Of a stretch of DNA of 64,000 nt, positions 15,217 to 23,589 are shown piece by piece. The stretch is taken from contig JACRBJ010000005.1 in the NCBI GenBank assembly GCA_016234555.1, forward strand, positions 62,001-126,000, read 5' to 3'. The stretch is from Chloroflexota bacterium (GTDB taxonomy: Bacteria > Chloroflexota > Anaerolineae > Anaerolineales > Villigracilaceae). Position numbers and translations under genes: made by a program. A model generated the notes under the pieces. That model searched no databases. It was not told where the DNA came from and saw nothing but the letters and a program-made list of their open reading frames with translations. The first letter of the stretch is position 1; each line of letters begins with the position of its first letter.

Positions 15217-17484
15217 TTACTGTCTTCCGCCGCGATCCCCGCCGCCGCTGCGACCACCGCGATCGCCACCGCGTGAGCCACCGCCGCGTCCACCGCGATC
15301 CCCACCCCGACCGCCACGATCTCCGCCACGTGAGCCACCGCCGTTGCGTCCGCCCTTGTCTTTTTCACGGGCTTCTTCCGCAGACCAGCCTTCGAGCACA
15401 GCCTGTCGTGAGAGGCGAATCTTGCCCTGCGGGTCGATGTCCGTGACCATCACGGTCAGTTCATCGCCCATCGCGCAAACGTCCTCGACGGAGTTCACGC
15501 GTTCACTTGCCAGTTGGGAGATGTGGACGAGTCCGTCCACGCCGGGCAGCAGGTTGACGAACGCGCCAAAGGCTTCGATGCGCACAACCTTGCCGGTGTA
15601 GATGTTGCCAACCACCACCGACTCGCTGAGTCCTTCCACCTGTTCCTTTGCGATTGCCGCGCCAGCCGCATCGGTGGAGGCGATGTAAACCGTGCCATCC
15701 TCTTCGATGTCGATCTTGGTGTGGGTCTGTTCCTGCAAAGCGCGGATGTTCTTTCCACCGGGACCGATGAGCGCACCAATCTTGTCAACGGGAATCTTGA
15801 CGGTGATGATGCGCGGGGCGTGCGGTTTCAGTTCCGTGCGTGCTGCGGGCAGTGCCTCGAGCATTTTTTCCATGATGGACATGCGCGCCGTATGAGCCTG
15901 TGCCAGCGCTTCCTTCATCATCTGGGCGCTCAAGCCGCTGATCTTGATGTCCATTTGCAGCGCGGTGATTCCCTGCGCGGTTCCAGCCACTTTGAAGTCC
16001 ATGTCGCCGAGGTGGTCTTCGGTCCCCTGGATGTCGGTCAAAATCTGGTAGCGACCGGTGTCGTCGGTGATGAGCCCCATCGCCACGCCGGAGACGGGAG
16101 CCTTGATCGGCACGCCCGCATCCATCAGCGCGAGGGTCGAGCCGCAGACGGAGCCCATTGAAGTCGAGCCGTTGGAGGCGAGAGCTTCGGATACGATACG
16201 GATGGTATATGGGAAGGATTCTTCAACGGGGATGACGGGTTCGAGCGCGCGTTCTGCCAGCGCTCCGTGACCGACCTCGCGCCTGCTCTGTCCACGAAGC
16301 ATTTTGACCTCACCCGTGGAGAAGGGCGGGAAGCTGTAGTGGTGCATGTAGCGTTTGTCTTTGATCGGGGAAAGGTTGTCGAGTTCCTGCGCCTCGCCCA
16401 GCGTGCCGAGCGTGGCAAACGAAAGAACCTGGGTTTCGCCGCGGGTGAAAAGTCCGCTGCCGTGGGCGCGTGGGGAAAGTCCCACCTCGCACCAGATTGG
16501 GCGGATGTCGGTGGGGGTGCGACCATCGGGACGCTTGCCCATGCTCAGAATCCGCTCGCGGACGATCTTGTGTTCGGCTTCGCTGAAAGCGGATTTCACG
16601 TCATCAACCTTCGGAGCGTTGACATCGCCTTCGACGCAGAACTCAGCCACGATGGCGGCTTGCAGTTCGTCCATGCCGCCGTAGAATTCGACCTTGCTCA
16701 ACGGCTTGTCGAGCAGTGCGTTCATCCGCCCGTTGACCGCGTCGAAGACCTTCTTTTGCAATTCCTCATTCGCGGTGACGATGGTTACGGCGCGCTTGGG
16801 CTTGCCGATTTCCGCCTGCATCTTGAGTTGCACGTCGATCAGCGGCTGGATGGACTTGTGTCCCAGCTCCAGCGCGGCGACCATCACATCTTCGGGGATT
16901 TCGTTCGCGCCGCATTCGACCATCAGGATGGCGTCTTTTGTGCCAGCCAGTCTCAGGTCGAGGTCGGAGGCAGCCATCTCGTCGAAGGTTGGGTTGAGGA
17001 CGAATTCACCGTCCACACGTCCCACGCGGACGGCGGCTACGGGTCCGCCCCAGGGGATGTCTGAAATCATGATGGCGGCGGAGGCGGCATTGATGGCGAG
17101 GATATCGAGCGGGTTGATCCCATCCGACGAGAAGGTGTACATGATGACCTGCACTTCGTTCCGCATTCCGTGCTGGAAGAGCGGGCGCAGGGGGCGGTCG
17201 GTCAGGCGTCCGACGAGGATGGCGTCGGTGGCGGCGCGTCCCTCGCGGCGGAAGAAGGAGCCGGGGATTTTTCCGCCGGCGTACATGCGTTCTTCGAAGT
17301 CAACCGAGAGCGGGAAGAAGTCGATGCCTTCGCGCACGCCGCCCATGGTGGCTGCGGCAAAGACGATGGATTCTTCCACGCCGAAGGTGACCGCGCCACC
17401 TGCCTGAGCGGCAAGGGTGCCGGTCTCAAAGGTAAAGGTGCGCGTGCCAACGACGGCTGAATAGCGTTTTAATTCGGGTTTCAT
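15217..17484 (-). CDS. pnp: Polyribonucleotide nucleotidyltransferase (PNPase) with RGG-rich tail
   Basis: The 755-aa protein is a full PNPase, the phosphorolytic 3'-5' exoribonuclease of the degradosome. In order: first RNase PH domain with FFRREGR, alpha-helical linker, second RNase PH domain (GETQVL, MGLI, DIQGTEDHLGDMDFKVAGT), KH domain (KIGALIGPGGKNIRAL) and S1 domain (VVRIEAFGAFVNLLPGVDGLVHISQL). After the S1 domain comes a roughly 50-residue Gly/Arg/Asp tail of GGRGGDRGG-type repeats. ATG 17484 has a GGAG site. It follows rpsO on the same strand, the common bacterial order, separated by a hairpin. Confidence 0.95.
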   Translation of the reverse strand: MKPELKRYSAVVGTRTFTFETGTLAAQAGGAVTFGVEESIVFAAATMGGVREGIDFFPLSVDFEERMYAGGKIPGSFFRREGRAATDAILVGRLTDRPLRPLFQHGMRNEVQVIMYTFSSDGINPLDILAINAASAAIMISDIPWGGPVAAVRVGRVDGEFVLNPTFDEMAASDLDLRLAGTKDAILMVECGANEIPEDVMVAALELGHKSIQPLIDVQLKMQAEIGKPKRAVTIVTANEELQKKVFDAVNGRMNALLDKPLSKVEFYGGMDELQAAIVAEFCVEGDVNAPKVDDVKSAFSEAEHKIVRERILSMGKRPDGRTPTDIRPIWCEVGLSPRAHGSGLFTRGETQVLSFATLGTLGEAQELDNLSPIKDKRYMHHYSFPPFSTGEVKMLRGQSRREVGHGALAERALEPVIPVEESFPYTIRIVSEALASNGSTSMGSVCGSTLALMDAGVPIKAPVSGVAMGLITDDTGRYQILTDIQGTEDHLGDMDFKVAGTAQGITALQMDIKISGLSAQMMKEALAQAHTARMSIMEKMLEALPAARTELKPHAPRIITVKIPVDKIGALIGPGGKNIRALQEQTHTKIDIEEDGTVYIASTDAAGAAIAKEQVEGLSESVVVGNIYTGKVVRIEAFGAFVNLLPGVDGLVHISQLASERVNSVEDVCAMGDELTVMVTDIDPQGKIRLSRQAVLEGWSAEEAREKDKGGRNGGGSRGGDRGGRGGDRGGRGGGSRGGDRGGRSGGGDRGGRQ

Positions 17485-17502
17485 TAATTGTCTCCTGTTG
17501 GG

Positions 17503-17551
17503 GCAGGTGTCCAAACCTGCCATTTGGGCGGAACGTGTTCCGCCCCTACAA
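17503..17551. repeat. Two adjacent palindromes upstream of pnp
   Basis: The first (about 17504-17523) pairs GGCAGGT with ACCTGCC. The second (17526-17549) has GGGCGGAAC/GTTCCGCCC and a right half ending in CGCCCCTAC, the outer arm of the 27-29 bp palindrome family found at 43146, 46222 and 63522. The left outer arm has diverged. Confidence 0.6.
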
Positions 17552-17635
17552 ATTCCCGCCACTGGTCAGGGACTGAAGAGTGGGAATGACGCCCTGCGTC
17601 ATTCGCGCTATTCAATTCCTGACGGCGGGTGACTT

Positions 17636-17675
17636 AAAAAGACCCCAAAGGTCTCGGAGACCTTTAGGGTCTTTC
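17636..17675 (-). terminator. Terminator after rpsO
   Basis: A long stem pairs the AAAGACCC-AAAGGTCTC segment at about 17638-17655 with 17657-17674, flanked by A and T runs. A closely related hairpin lies after sodA at 33131. In rpsO-pnp units this region is also where RNase processing occurs. Confidence 0.8.
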
Positions 17676-17680
17676 ACGTA

Positions 17681-17953
17681 CTACTTACGGCGGAGCTGCA
17701 ACCGTTCGGTTACGCTGAGGTAGCTGTTGTAATTGCTGGAGCGCAAGTACGTGAGCAACCGTCGGCGGGAACCAACCAGTTTGAGCAGACCGCGGCGGCA
17801 GGATTGATCCTGCTTGTTGCTTCGCAAATGCTCGGTGAGCTGGGTAATGCGATTGGTCAGGATGGCGATTTGCACTTCGGGCGAACCGGTATCCTTGTCG
17901 TGGCGATGAAAATCCTCGATCGCCTTGGTCTTGACTTCTTTTGCAAGCGGCAT
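17681..17953 (-). CDS. rpsO: 30S ribosomal protein S15
   Basis: The 90-aa product is a normal-length S15 with the signature HRHDKDTGSPEVQIAILTNR (about residues 17-36) and the C-terminal helix with GLLKLVGSRRRLLTYL. S15 binds 16S rRNA early in 30S assembly. The start at 17953 has a GGAAG site; an upstream extension of the frame is non-coding. It precedes pnp. Confidence 0.95.
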   Translation of the reverse strand: MPLAKEVKTKAIEDFHRHDKDTGSPEVQIAILTNRITQLTEHLRSNKQDQSCRRGLLKLVGSRRRLLTYLRSSNYNSYLSVTERLQLRRK

Positions 17954-18079
17954 GACGTATGCTTCCTTTCTTTGTAGATTTTTGGCGGCAAAAACATGCC
18001 GCACTACGCAGGTCTCCGTGTCCACAGCTATAAACCGTAGGGCAGGACCAGTCACGGGCGAAGATTATACCAGAAAAAT

Positions 18080-18862
18080 TTATACTTCAATTTGTATGGC
18101 GCTGCCGCTCTCGTAGCGGCGCAGTCCCGCGCGGAAGAGGAGGATGGAGAGCGTCAGGAAACCGATTGCTCCCGCCAGCAACTGGGCAAGGGTTTCCCAC
18201 GTGAAGGCGCGGATGAAGGCGGCGGGCACGGCTCCCACCAGCGCGGCGGGGATGATGGTAAAGAGGATCAGCTTGGCATATTGGTCGAAGAGGGTGATGG
18301 GGTAAATGCCGAAGGTCAGCATGGCGTTGAGGGCGAGGGCGCTGAAATTGCTCATCATCCCGAGCCAGAAGGCGAGGCTTTGGGTCAGGATCAGGAACGA
18401 GGCGAAGACAGCCGCCGCCAGCAGCATGGCGAGCACGTAGCGGGCAAGTCCGTCCCAGGTGAGATAGCCTGAGAGTCCGTAGCTGATGAAGCCGTAGAGA
18501 AAGTCGCCCATTCCGCTGGCGATACTGCGGCTGGCAATGGTGTGAAGCAGAACAGGACGCGGCAGGGAAAGATAATAATCGAGGCGTCCCTTGGCGATGA
18601 TGTCGCTCAGGAAAAAGGCGTTGCCAAAGAGCAGGCTGACCAACCCAAAAGCGGAAGCCAGCACGCCGAAGGTCACGTACATATCGTTCACGCCCCAGCC
18701 GCGAACATCCTTGAACCTGTCGAAGAAGATGATCCAGATGGCAAAGTAAATGAAGTTATTGACCATCATGCCGATGGTCTGGGTCAGGAACGAGGCGCGG
18801 TACTCCATCGCGGACAGCAGGTTGGTCTTCCAAAGGGCGAGGAGAAATTTGAACTCTTTCAT
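18080..18862 (-). CDS. ABC-2 family permease (second of pair)
   Basis: The 260-aa protein has about six hydrophobic spans, with the pattern of the DUF990-type ABC-2 permeases: SAMEYRASFLTQTIGMMVNN near the N-terminus and a GRLDYYLSLPRPVLLH cytoplasmic loop (about residues 92-107). It lies one base after the stop of its partner permease and downstream of the ATPase gene, forming a three-gene exporter. Substrate unknown. Confidence 0.85.
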   Translation of the reverse strand: MKEFKFLLALWKTNLLSAMEYRASFLTQTIGMMVNNFIYFAIWIIFFDRFKDVRGWGVNDMYVTFGVLASAFGLVSLLFGNAFFLSDIIAKGRLDYYLSLPRPVLLHTIASRSIASGMGDFLYGFISYGLSGYLTWDGLARYVLAMLLAAAVFASFLILTQSLAFWLGMMSNFSALALNAMLTFGIYPITLFDQYAKLILFTIIPAALVGAVPAAFIRAFTWETLAQLLAGAIGFLTLSILLFRAGLRRYESGSAIQIEV

Positions 18863-18863
18863 T

Positions 18864-19658
18864 TCATCCTCCGTTCACGGTTAATTGTGTCAGTCCGCGC
18901 CGATAGACGACGACCAGCACAAAGGATAAAGCAAGAATCCAAGCGAGTTGCAGAGACATCACGCTGGCGAATAACTCAACCGAAGGTGTGACAAACATTC
19001 GTGCAGGTCCATAAATGGCGCTGGAGAAAGGCAGGAATTTTGCAATGGTTTGCAGCCACTGCGGATAAAAATCGAGCGGGATCAACATGCCGCCGAAGAT
19101 GAACGCCAGCTTTTGGTAAATCCACGTGAAGGCTGAAACATCCTCCACCACAAATGCGGAGAGACCGATCATGGCGTTGACGCAGAAATGCAAAATCCAC
19201 GCGCCGAGAATAGCTGGCAAGGCAATTATGAATCCTTCGGGATGTTCCGGTGCGCCGACCAGCCACCAGACGGTCAGTCCGCCAAAGACGGCGTTGAGCA
19301 TGGCGCGGAAGATGGTCTCGCCCATGGTGGCGCTGAACTGATATAGCAGAAAGTCGTACGGCTTGTTGAGGATGTAAGCAATGGAACCGTCTTTGACATT
19401 CTCTGACATGGTGCGCGCCAATGGCGGGCGTCCCAACTCGATGGTCTCTGCCAGCATGAGATACCAGAGCGTATTGCCCAGAGTCAGTCCGCTCATGACA
19501 TCCGTTCCTGCCGCGCTGAACGTGACTTTCCACAGTTGATGGAAGACCCACATGAAAGGGATAATCATCAAACTGCGCCCAACCAACTCGCCGGGATAGG
19601 CAAGCGAATTGAGCAGAGTGATTTGAAAGATGGACCAGTATTTGGAAAAAGACTTCAT
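18864..19658 (-). CDS. ABC-2 family permease (first of pair)
   Basis: This 264-aa polytopic protein is related in layout to the downstream permease: an N-terminal amphipathic segment, AYPGELVGRSLMIIPFMW, and a DGSIAYILNKPYDFLLYQ loop (about residues 92-109). Paired non-identical permeases with one ATPase are typical of this ABC-2 exporter type. The gap to the ATPase gene is 9 bases. Confidence 0.85.
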   Translation of the reverse strand: MKSFSKYWSIFQITLLNSLAYPGELVGRSLMIIPFMWVFHQLWKVTFSAAGTDVMSGLTLGNTLWYLMLAETIELGRPPLARTMSENVKDGSIAYILNKPYDFLLYQFSATMGETIFRAMLNAVFGGLTVWWLVGAPEHPEGFIIALPAILGAWILHFCVNAMIGLSAFVVEDVSAFTWIYQKLAFIFGGMLIPLDFYPQWLQTIAKFLPFSSAIYGPARMFVTPSVELFASVMSLQLAWILALSFVLVVVYRRGLTQLTVNGG

Positions 19659-19667
19659 GCTGCCTGT

Positions 19668-20672
19668 TTACTTGTTTACCTGTCTACCTTCTCCGACTTC
19701 CTGATAAATCTTCGCAATCACTTCCTCCAGCGGCGGGTCGGAGATGGTGATGTCCATGATGTCACCCGCGTCGGAGAGGTGGGAGATGACCGAGTCCACT
19801 GGCGTTTGCGTTGTATCGAATTTCAACTTCACGCCGTAATGCCCGACCTTCAAGGTCTCCACGCCGTTGATGGAAAAATCCCTTGCAACCTCCTCAGCGT
19901 AACGCACCTGCACCAGTTTGGTGGTCAGGAATCTTCGCTTCAAGTTCGAGACCCTATCCTCATACACGATCTGTCCATGGTTGACGATGATGACCCGCTT
20001 GCACAGGGCTTCGAGGTCGCCCGCATCGTGGGAGGTGAGCAGGACGCCCACGCCTTCTTCCTGATTCATGCGCTTGATCGCGTCGCGGATGTGCTGCTTG
20101 GCGACCACATCCAACCCGATGGATGGCTCGTCGAGCAGGAGCAGCTTCGGGCGGTGTAAAAGGGAGGCGGCTACTTCGCAGCGCATCCGCTGTCCCAGGG
20201 AAAGCTTCCGCACGGGCACGTCCAGCAAATCCTGAATCTCGAAGGCTTCGGCGAGGAAATCAACCCGCTTTTTAGTTTCGCGGTCGTCGAGTTCGTAGAT
20301 TTTGCCGAACAAAAAGAACGTGTCCATCGCGGGCAGGTGATACCAAAGCTGCGGACGCTGCCCGAAGACCGTACCGATGTGATACGCGAGTTTTTGCCGC
20401 TCCGTCCACGGGATGAACCCAAGTACCCTTGCCGCGCCGCCGCTGGGGTGTAAAATTCCCGTCAGCATCTTAATGGTGGTGGATTTGCCTGCGCCGTTGG
20501 GTCCGATGAAGCCGAGTAGTTCTCCCGACTCCATTTGAAAGGATAACTCACGCACCGCCTCAACGGAACTGTATTCGGGCTTGAACAATGAGCGCAGCGA
20601 CCCGCCCAGCCCCGCAGCTTTGCGCTTGGTTTGAAATGTTTTTCGCAGGTTTGAAACTTCGATTGATGTCAT
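19668..20672 (-). CDS. ABC transporter ATP-binding protein
   Basis: The 334-aa ATPase has Walker A GPNGAGKST (about residues 57-65), Q-loop near GQRPQL, signature LSLGQRMR, Walker B LLLLDEPSIGLD and the switch His in LTSHDAGD. A roughly 80-residue C-terminal extension is usual for this family. It heads the exporter operon with two ABC-2 permeases. The N-terminal stretch before Walker A is long, as in the family of large-subunit ABC-2 ATPases. Confidence 0.9.
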   Translation of the reverse strand: MTSIEVSNLRKTFQTKRKAAGLGGSLRSLFKPEYSSVEAVRELSFQMESGELLGFIGPNGAGKSTTIKMLTGILHPSGGAARVLGFIPWTERQKLAYHIGTVFGQRPQLWYHLPAMDTFFLFGKIYELDDRETKKRVDFLAEAFEIQDLLDVPVRKLSLGQRMRCEVAASLLHRPKLLLLDEPSIGLDVVAKQHIRDAIKRMNQEEGVGVLLTSHDAGDLEALCKRVIIVNHGQIVYEDRVSNLKRRFLTTKLVQVRYAEEVARDFSINGVETLKVGHYGVKLKFDTTQTPVDSVISHLSDAGDIMDITISDPPLEEVIAKIYQEVGEGRQVNK

Positions 20673-20732
20673 TGTTGTTGTAAAATGTGTGGGGAGTCCG
20701 GTTCGAGTATTATAACTCTCAAAGAGGAGCAG

Positions 20733-21410
20733 ATGCGCAGACTTTATCTCACGATGGTGCTGGCAATTTCGATTCAGGCTTGTTCGGGACTGCCTTTGAA
20801 CGCGCCCACGGATGTGCCTGGACCTACAGCCACCGCAACCGTGACCTTTACGCCGATGGATACGCCAACAGCCACCATCACGCCCACCACCACCTCCTCG
20901 CCAACCATCGTCCGCATCCCAACCTGGGACCCCACCCAGCCGACCGTGACCTTCGTTCCCGTCCCCATCTTCATCGGAGAGTATACAGCCACCCCTGTGG
21001 TGCCCATCCCGTCCATGACCCCCGTTTTACCGGGACCGGGTTTCCTCTCCGTTCAAGTCTCTGAGAATAAGATTTTTTGGGGAAACTGCAAGCCAAACAT
21101 GTCGCGTATCATCACGCAGGTGGAGGATCCTGAAAACGTGTATACCGTGACCATCTTTGTCAAGGTCAGGTCGGCAACGAAGCCCGATGAAACACCCTGG
21201 ACACAGGGCGACTCCATGGACAACCACGGCAACGGAAGATTCACCTATCGGCTATATGCAAATACCACCCGCGGTCACAACCATTACAAGAACTCATGGA
21301 TTCTGTTCCAACTGGTTGCAACGGATGATTTTGGGGAAGAGGTGGGGCGCACGATGATCTACGAGACCGCGATTGGACTCTCCCCCTGCATGGGGACCTT
21401 GGGACAATAA
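20733..21410 (+). CDS. Lipoprotein with Thr/Pro linker, paralogue of next gene
   Basis: The 225-aa product has a lipoprotein signal with cysteine at SIQACSG (about residue 17), a Thr/Pro-rich spacer (about 22-105) and a C-terminal domain of about 115 residues beginning GFLSVQVSENKIFWGNC. That domain matches the next gene's C-terminal domain, including the paired Cys, IVATD/LVATD and VGRT motifs. A GAGGAG site precedes ATG 20733. Function unknown; an exported, envelope-tethered beta-rich domain is inferred. Confidence 0.75.
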   Translation: MRRLYLTMVLAISIQACSGLPLNAPTDVPGPTATATVTFTPMDTPTATITPTTTSSPTIVRIPTWDPTQPTVTFVPVPIFIGEYTATPVVPIPSMTPVLPGPGFLSVQVSENKIFWGNCKPNMSRIITQVEDPENVYTVTIFVKVRSATKPDETPWTQGDSMDNHGNGRFTYRLYANTTRGHNHYKNSWILFQLVATDDFGEEVGRTMIYETAIGLSPCMGTLGQ

Positions 21411-21441
21411 TTTGAATTTCTATGAAGGAATTTTCATCCAC

Positions 21442-22158
21442 ATGAAAAAGATTTCCCTCCTCCTTGTTTTTGTCACCCTGCTCTCCGCCTGCTCCATGAC
21501 GGTGAGCGAATTTTTAGGGACACAGCCAACAGCCCTGCCCATGACTTTTACGAACACACCCACAACCGCGCCAACCCTGACGCCAACCGTCCCCACCCCG
21601 ACGTTCACCTCCACGCCCACCATGTTGGGAGTAAAGACAAAGACCGCCACACCCGAATTTACATCCACCCCTTTGCTTTATGAGCAAATGACCGCTACTC
21701 CGCTGGAGTCGTCCACCCCAATCGAACTTGTCACGCCGGTGAAGATGACCGGCTTCGTTTCAGTCACGGTCTCGGACGCGGTATTCTACAAGGGAAAGGA
21801 ATGCCTGCCGACAACCACCAAGATCACGGCACAGGTATCGGACCTTGGGAGAACCGCCTTTGTCGTTCTTTTTGTGCGCTTCAAGAGCAAACAAACCGGC
21901 TCGACCAGCGAGTGGACCAGCATCGGCATGGAACCTTCCGGGGTTCCCGGTTTTTACTTTCATGACCTGATTGCCGATGAGATGAAGGGAGTGAAGTCGT
22001 TCGAAAACCCCTGGGTCCAGTACCAGATCGTCGCGACCGATGGCGACTCCAACCAGGTTGGGCGGACGGATATTTTCAACGAGCGGCTCACCCTGCTGGA
22101 GTGTGTCATCACGCCCACCCCATCCCCATCTATCACCCCAACCATGCTGAAACCATGA
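21442..22158 (+). CDS. Lipoprotein with Thr/Pro linker, paralogue of previous gene
   Basis: The 238-aa product has a lipobox (LLSACSM), a long Thr/Pro spacer, and a C-terminal domain starting GFVSVTVSDAVFYKGKEC that parallels the upstream lipoprotein, ending VGRTDIFNERLTLLEC. The two thus arose by tandem duplication. The stop overlaps the sirtuin start by 4 bases, implying co-translation. Function unknown. Confidence 0.75.
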   Translation: MKKISLLLVFVTLLSACSMTVSEFLGTQPTALPMTFTNTPTTAPTLTPTVPTPTFTSTPTMLGVKTKTATPEFTSTPLLYEQMTATPLESSTPIELVTPVKMTGFVSVTVSDAVFYKGKECLPTTTKITAQVSDLGRTAFVVLFVRFKSKQTGSTSEWTSIGMEPSGVPGFYFHDLIADEMKGVKSFENPWVQYQIVATDGDSNQVGRTDIFNERLTLLECVITPTPSPSITPTMLKP

Positions 22159-22892
22159 TCACCTTTCCACCTGAGCTGGTTCACTTGTTGAGAAAAGCCG
22201 CCCGCGCTGCAGTTTTGACCGGGGCGGGCATCTCACAGGAGAGCGGGCTGAGGACTTTTCGCGACGCGCAAGCCGGACTCTGGGTGCAGTATCGACCCGA
22301 AGAGTTGGCAACTCCCCGCGCCTTTGCCAGCACCCCAAAACTGGTTTGGGATTGGTACGCCCATCGCCGCCGCGCGGCAAGGGGAGCGCAGCCAAATGCG
22401 GGGCATTATGCGCTGGTCGAAATGGAGAAGAAAGTTCCCAACTTTACGCTCATCACGCAGAATGTGGACGGGCTGCATCACCTGGCGGGCAGCAAAAAAA
22501 TACTGGAACTGCATGGCAACATTCTCAATGTGCGCTGTTCCCAATGCGGAACTTTCGCCGACGATTGGAGCGAAGAGACCGAAGAGGTTCCGCGCTGCAA
22601 AAAATGCAACGGCTTGCTGCGCCCCAACGTGGTCTGGTTCGAGGAATCCCTGCCACGCGAGCAGCTCGAAGCCGCGGTTCGGGCGGCGCGCAACTGTCAG
22701 GTTTTCTTTTCCATCGGGACGTCGGGTGTGGTCCAACCCGCAGCGGCACTGGCTCACGCCGCCCGGAACGAGGGCGCTGTGGTCGTGGAAATCAACGCCG
22801 ACCCAACCCCGCTCACGCCCAACGTGGACTTTGCATTTCACGGAAAGTCGGGGGAAATTTTGCCTGAGTTGGTAAAAACCGTGTGGGGATAG
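22155..22892 (+). CDS. cobB: NAD-dependent protein deacylase, Sir2/CobB family
   Basis: The 245-aa protein is a class III-type sirtuin. Visible are GAGISQESGLRTFRD (NAD site, about residues 20-34), TQNVDGLHHLAG with the catalytic His region, LHGNI, a CSQC...CKKC zinc site, and the GTSGVVQPAA and EINAD segments. A Tyr and Arg in WYAHRRRAA (about residue 71) match the Tyr-x-x-Arg that lets CobB/SIRT5-like enzymes accept succinyl-lysine. The start overlaps the preceding lipoprotein stop (ATGA). The next gene is a membrane YEATS-like protein, a possible reader of acyl-lysine. Confidence 0.9.
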   Translation: MITFPPELVHLLRKAARAAVLTGAGISQESGLRTFRDAQAGLWVQYRPEELATPRAFASTPKLVWDWYAHRRRAARGAQPNAGHYALVEMEKKVPNFTLITQNVDGLHHLAGSKKILELHGNILNVRCSQCGTFADDWSEETEEVPRCKKCNGLLRPNVVWFEESLPREQLEAAVRAARNCQVFFSIGTSGVVQPAAALAHAARNEGAVVVEINADPTPLTPNVDFAFHGKSGEILPELVKTVWG

Positions 22893-22921
22893 TTGTGGAA
22901 TGACGGGGGCAGATATATAAT
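22893..22921 (+). promoter_or_regulatory. Sigma-70-like promoter for YEATS-like gene
   Basis: TTGTGG (22893-22898), a 17-base spacer and TATAAT (22916-22921). The TTGTGG overlaps the end of the sirtuin gene. Confidence 0.6.
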
Positions 22922-22985
22922 TTTCGGCAGAACCGATTACAATCAAAAACATTCGCTGTCTTGATCCGCAAAAGGAGGTTTTGCC

Positions 22986-23573
22986 ATGGAAGTTTGGATA
23001 CCGCTCCTGCAATCACTCGTGTGGCCCGTTTTTATCGGCTTGCTGCTTCTGTTTTTCAAGGACTGGTTTCGGGAACTGCTGGACACCATCAAGAAACGCG
23101 TCGAAAGCGGCAGCGAAATAAGCGTGGGCCCCGACGGGTTTACGCTGGGTCAGGCGCCAAAGATGGAGGAAGCAAAAAGTGAAACCTCGCCTCCGCCGCC
23201 ACAGGTGCTGGAAAGGTTTGTCGAAGAATCCAGAAAGATTGCACCCCAGAGTGAAGCGGCCATGGACATGTCGAAGTTTTTCCAGCTGGTACATTCCGCC
23301 GCCTACAGCCCGGAGACAAGCAAGCGCCAGGGACGACCATATTACACGATCAAAGCCTGGCTCGATGCCGAGTCGCCCGAGTTGATGCAAAAAGTGACAA
23401 GGGTCGTTTATCACCTGCATCCGACCTTTCCCAATCCCGACAAGGAAGTCACCAACAGGGAGAACAACTTCGAGTTGACCACCGCAGCCTGGGGACAATT
23501 CAACCTGTCGGCTGATGTCTACTTCGACGACAATTCGCAACCCTTGAGGTTGTTCCGCTACCTGAATTTCTGA
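22986..23573 (+). CDS. Membrane-anchored prokaryotic YEATS-type domain protein
   Basis: The 195-aa protein has an N-terminal transmembrane helix (about 5-26), an amphipathic/linker region, and a C-terminal domain (about 100-195) with VVYHLHPTFPNP, NNFELTTAAWGQFNLSADVYF and a short tail. This matches the prokaryotic YEATS (pYEATS) pattern: a beta-sandwich with a conserved HPTFPNP turn. Eukaryotic YEATS domains read acylated lysine; the ligands of prokaryotic ones are largely unknown. A strong AAGGAGG site precedes ATG 22986. It sits right after a sirtuin. Confidence 0.65.
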   Translation: MEVWIPLLQSLVWPVFIGLLLLFFKDWFRELLDTIKKRVESGSEISVGPDGFTLGQAPKMEEAKSETSPPPPQVLERFVEESRKIAPQSEAAMDMSKFFQLVHSAAYSPETSKRQGRPYYTIKAWLDAESPELMQKVTRVVYHLHPTFPNPDKEVTNRENNFELTTAAWGQFNLSADVYFDDNSQPLRLFRYLNF

Positions 23574-23589
23574 GCGGGATAACGCCCGC

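Noticed and set aside
15230..15360. Apparent tandem repeat / CRISPR-like pattern
   Set aside because: It is the codon repeat of the PNPase Gly/Arg tail, with no spacer structure.
16267..17064. 265-codon plus-strand frame
   Set aside because: Shadow of PNPase.
20685..20715. tRNA-like GGTTCGAG sequence
   Set aside because: No acceptor or anticodon stems can be formed around it.
20687..21064. His-rich 125-codon plus-strand frame (possible metal-binding protein)
   Set aside because: His repeats come from the ACC-rich Thr codons of the lipoprotein linker in another frame.
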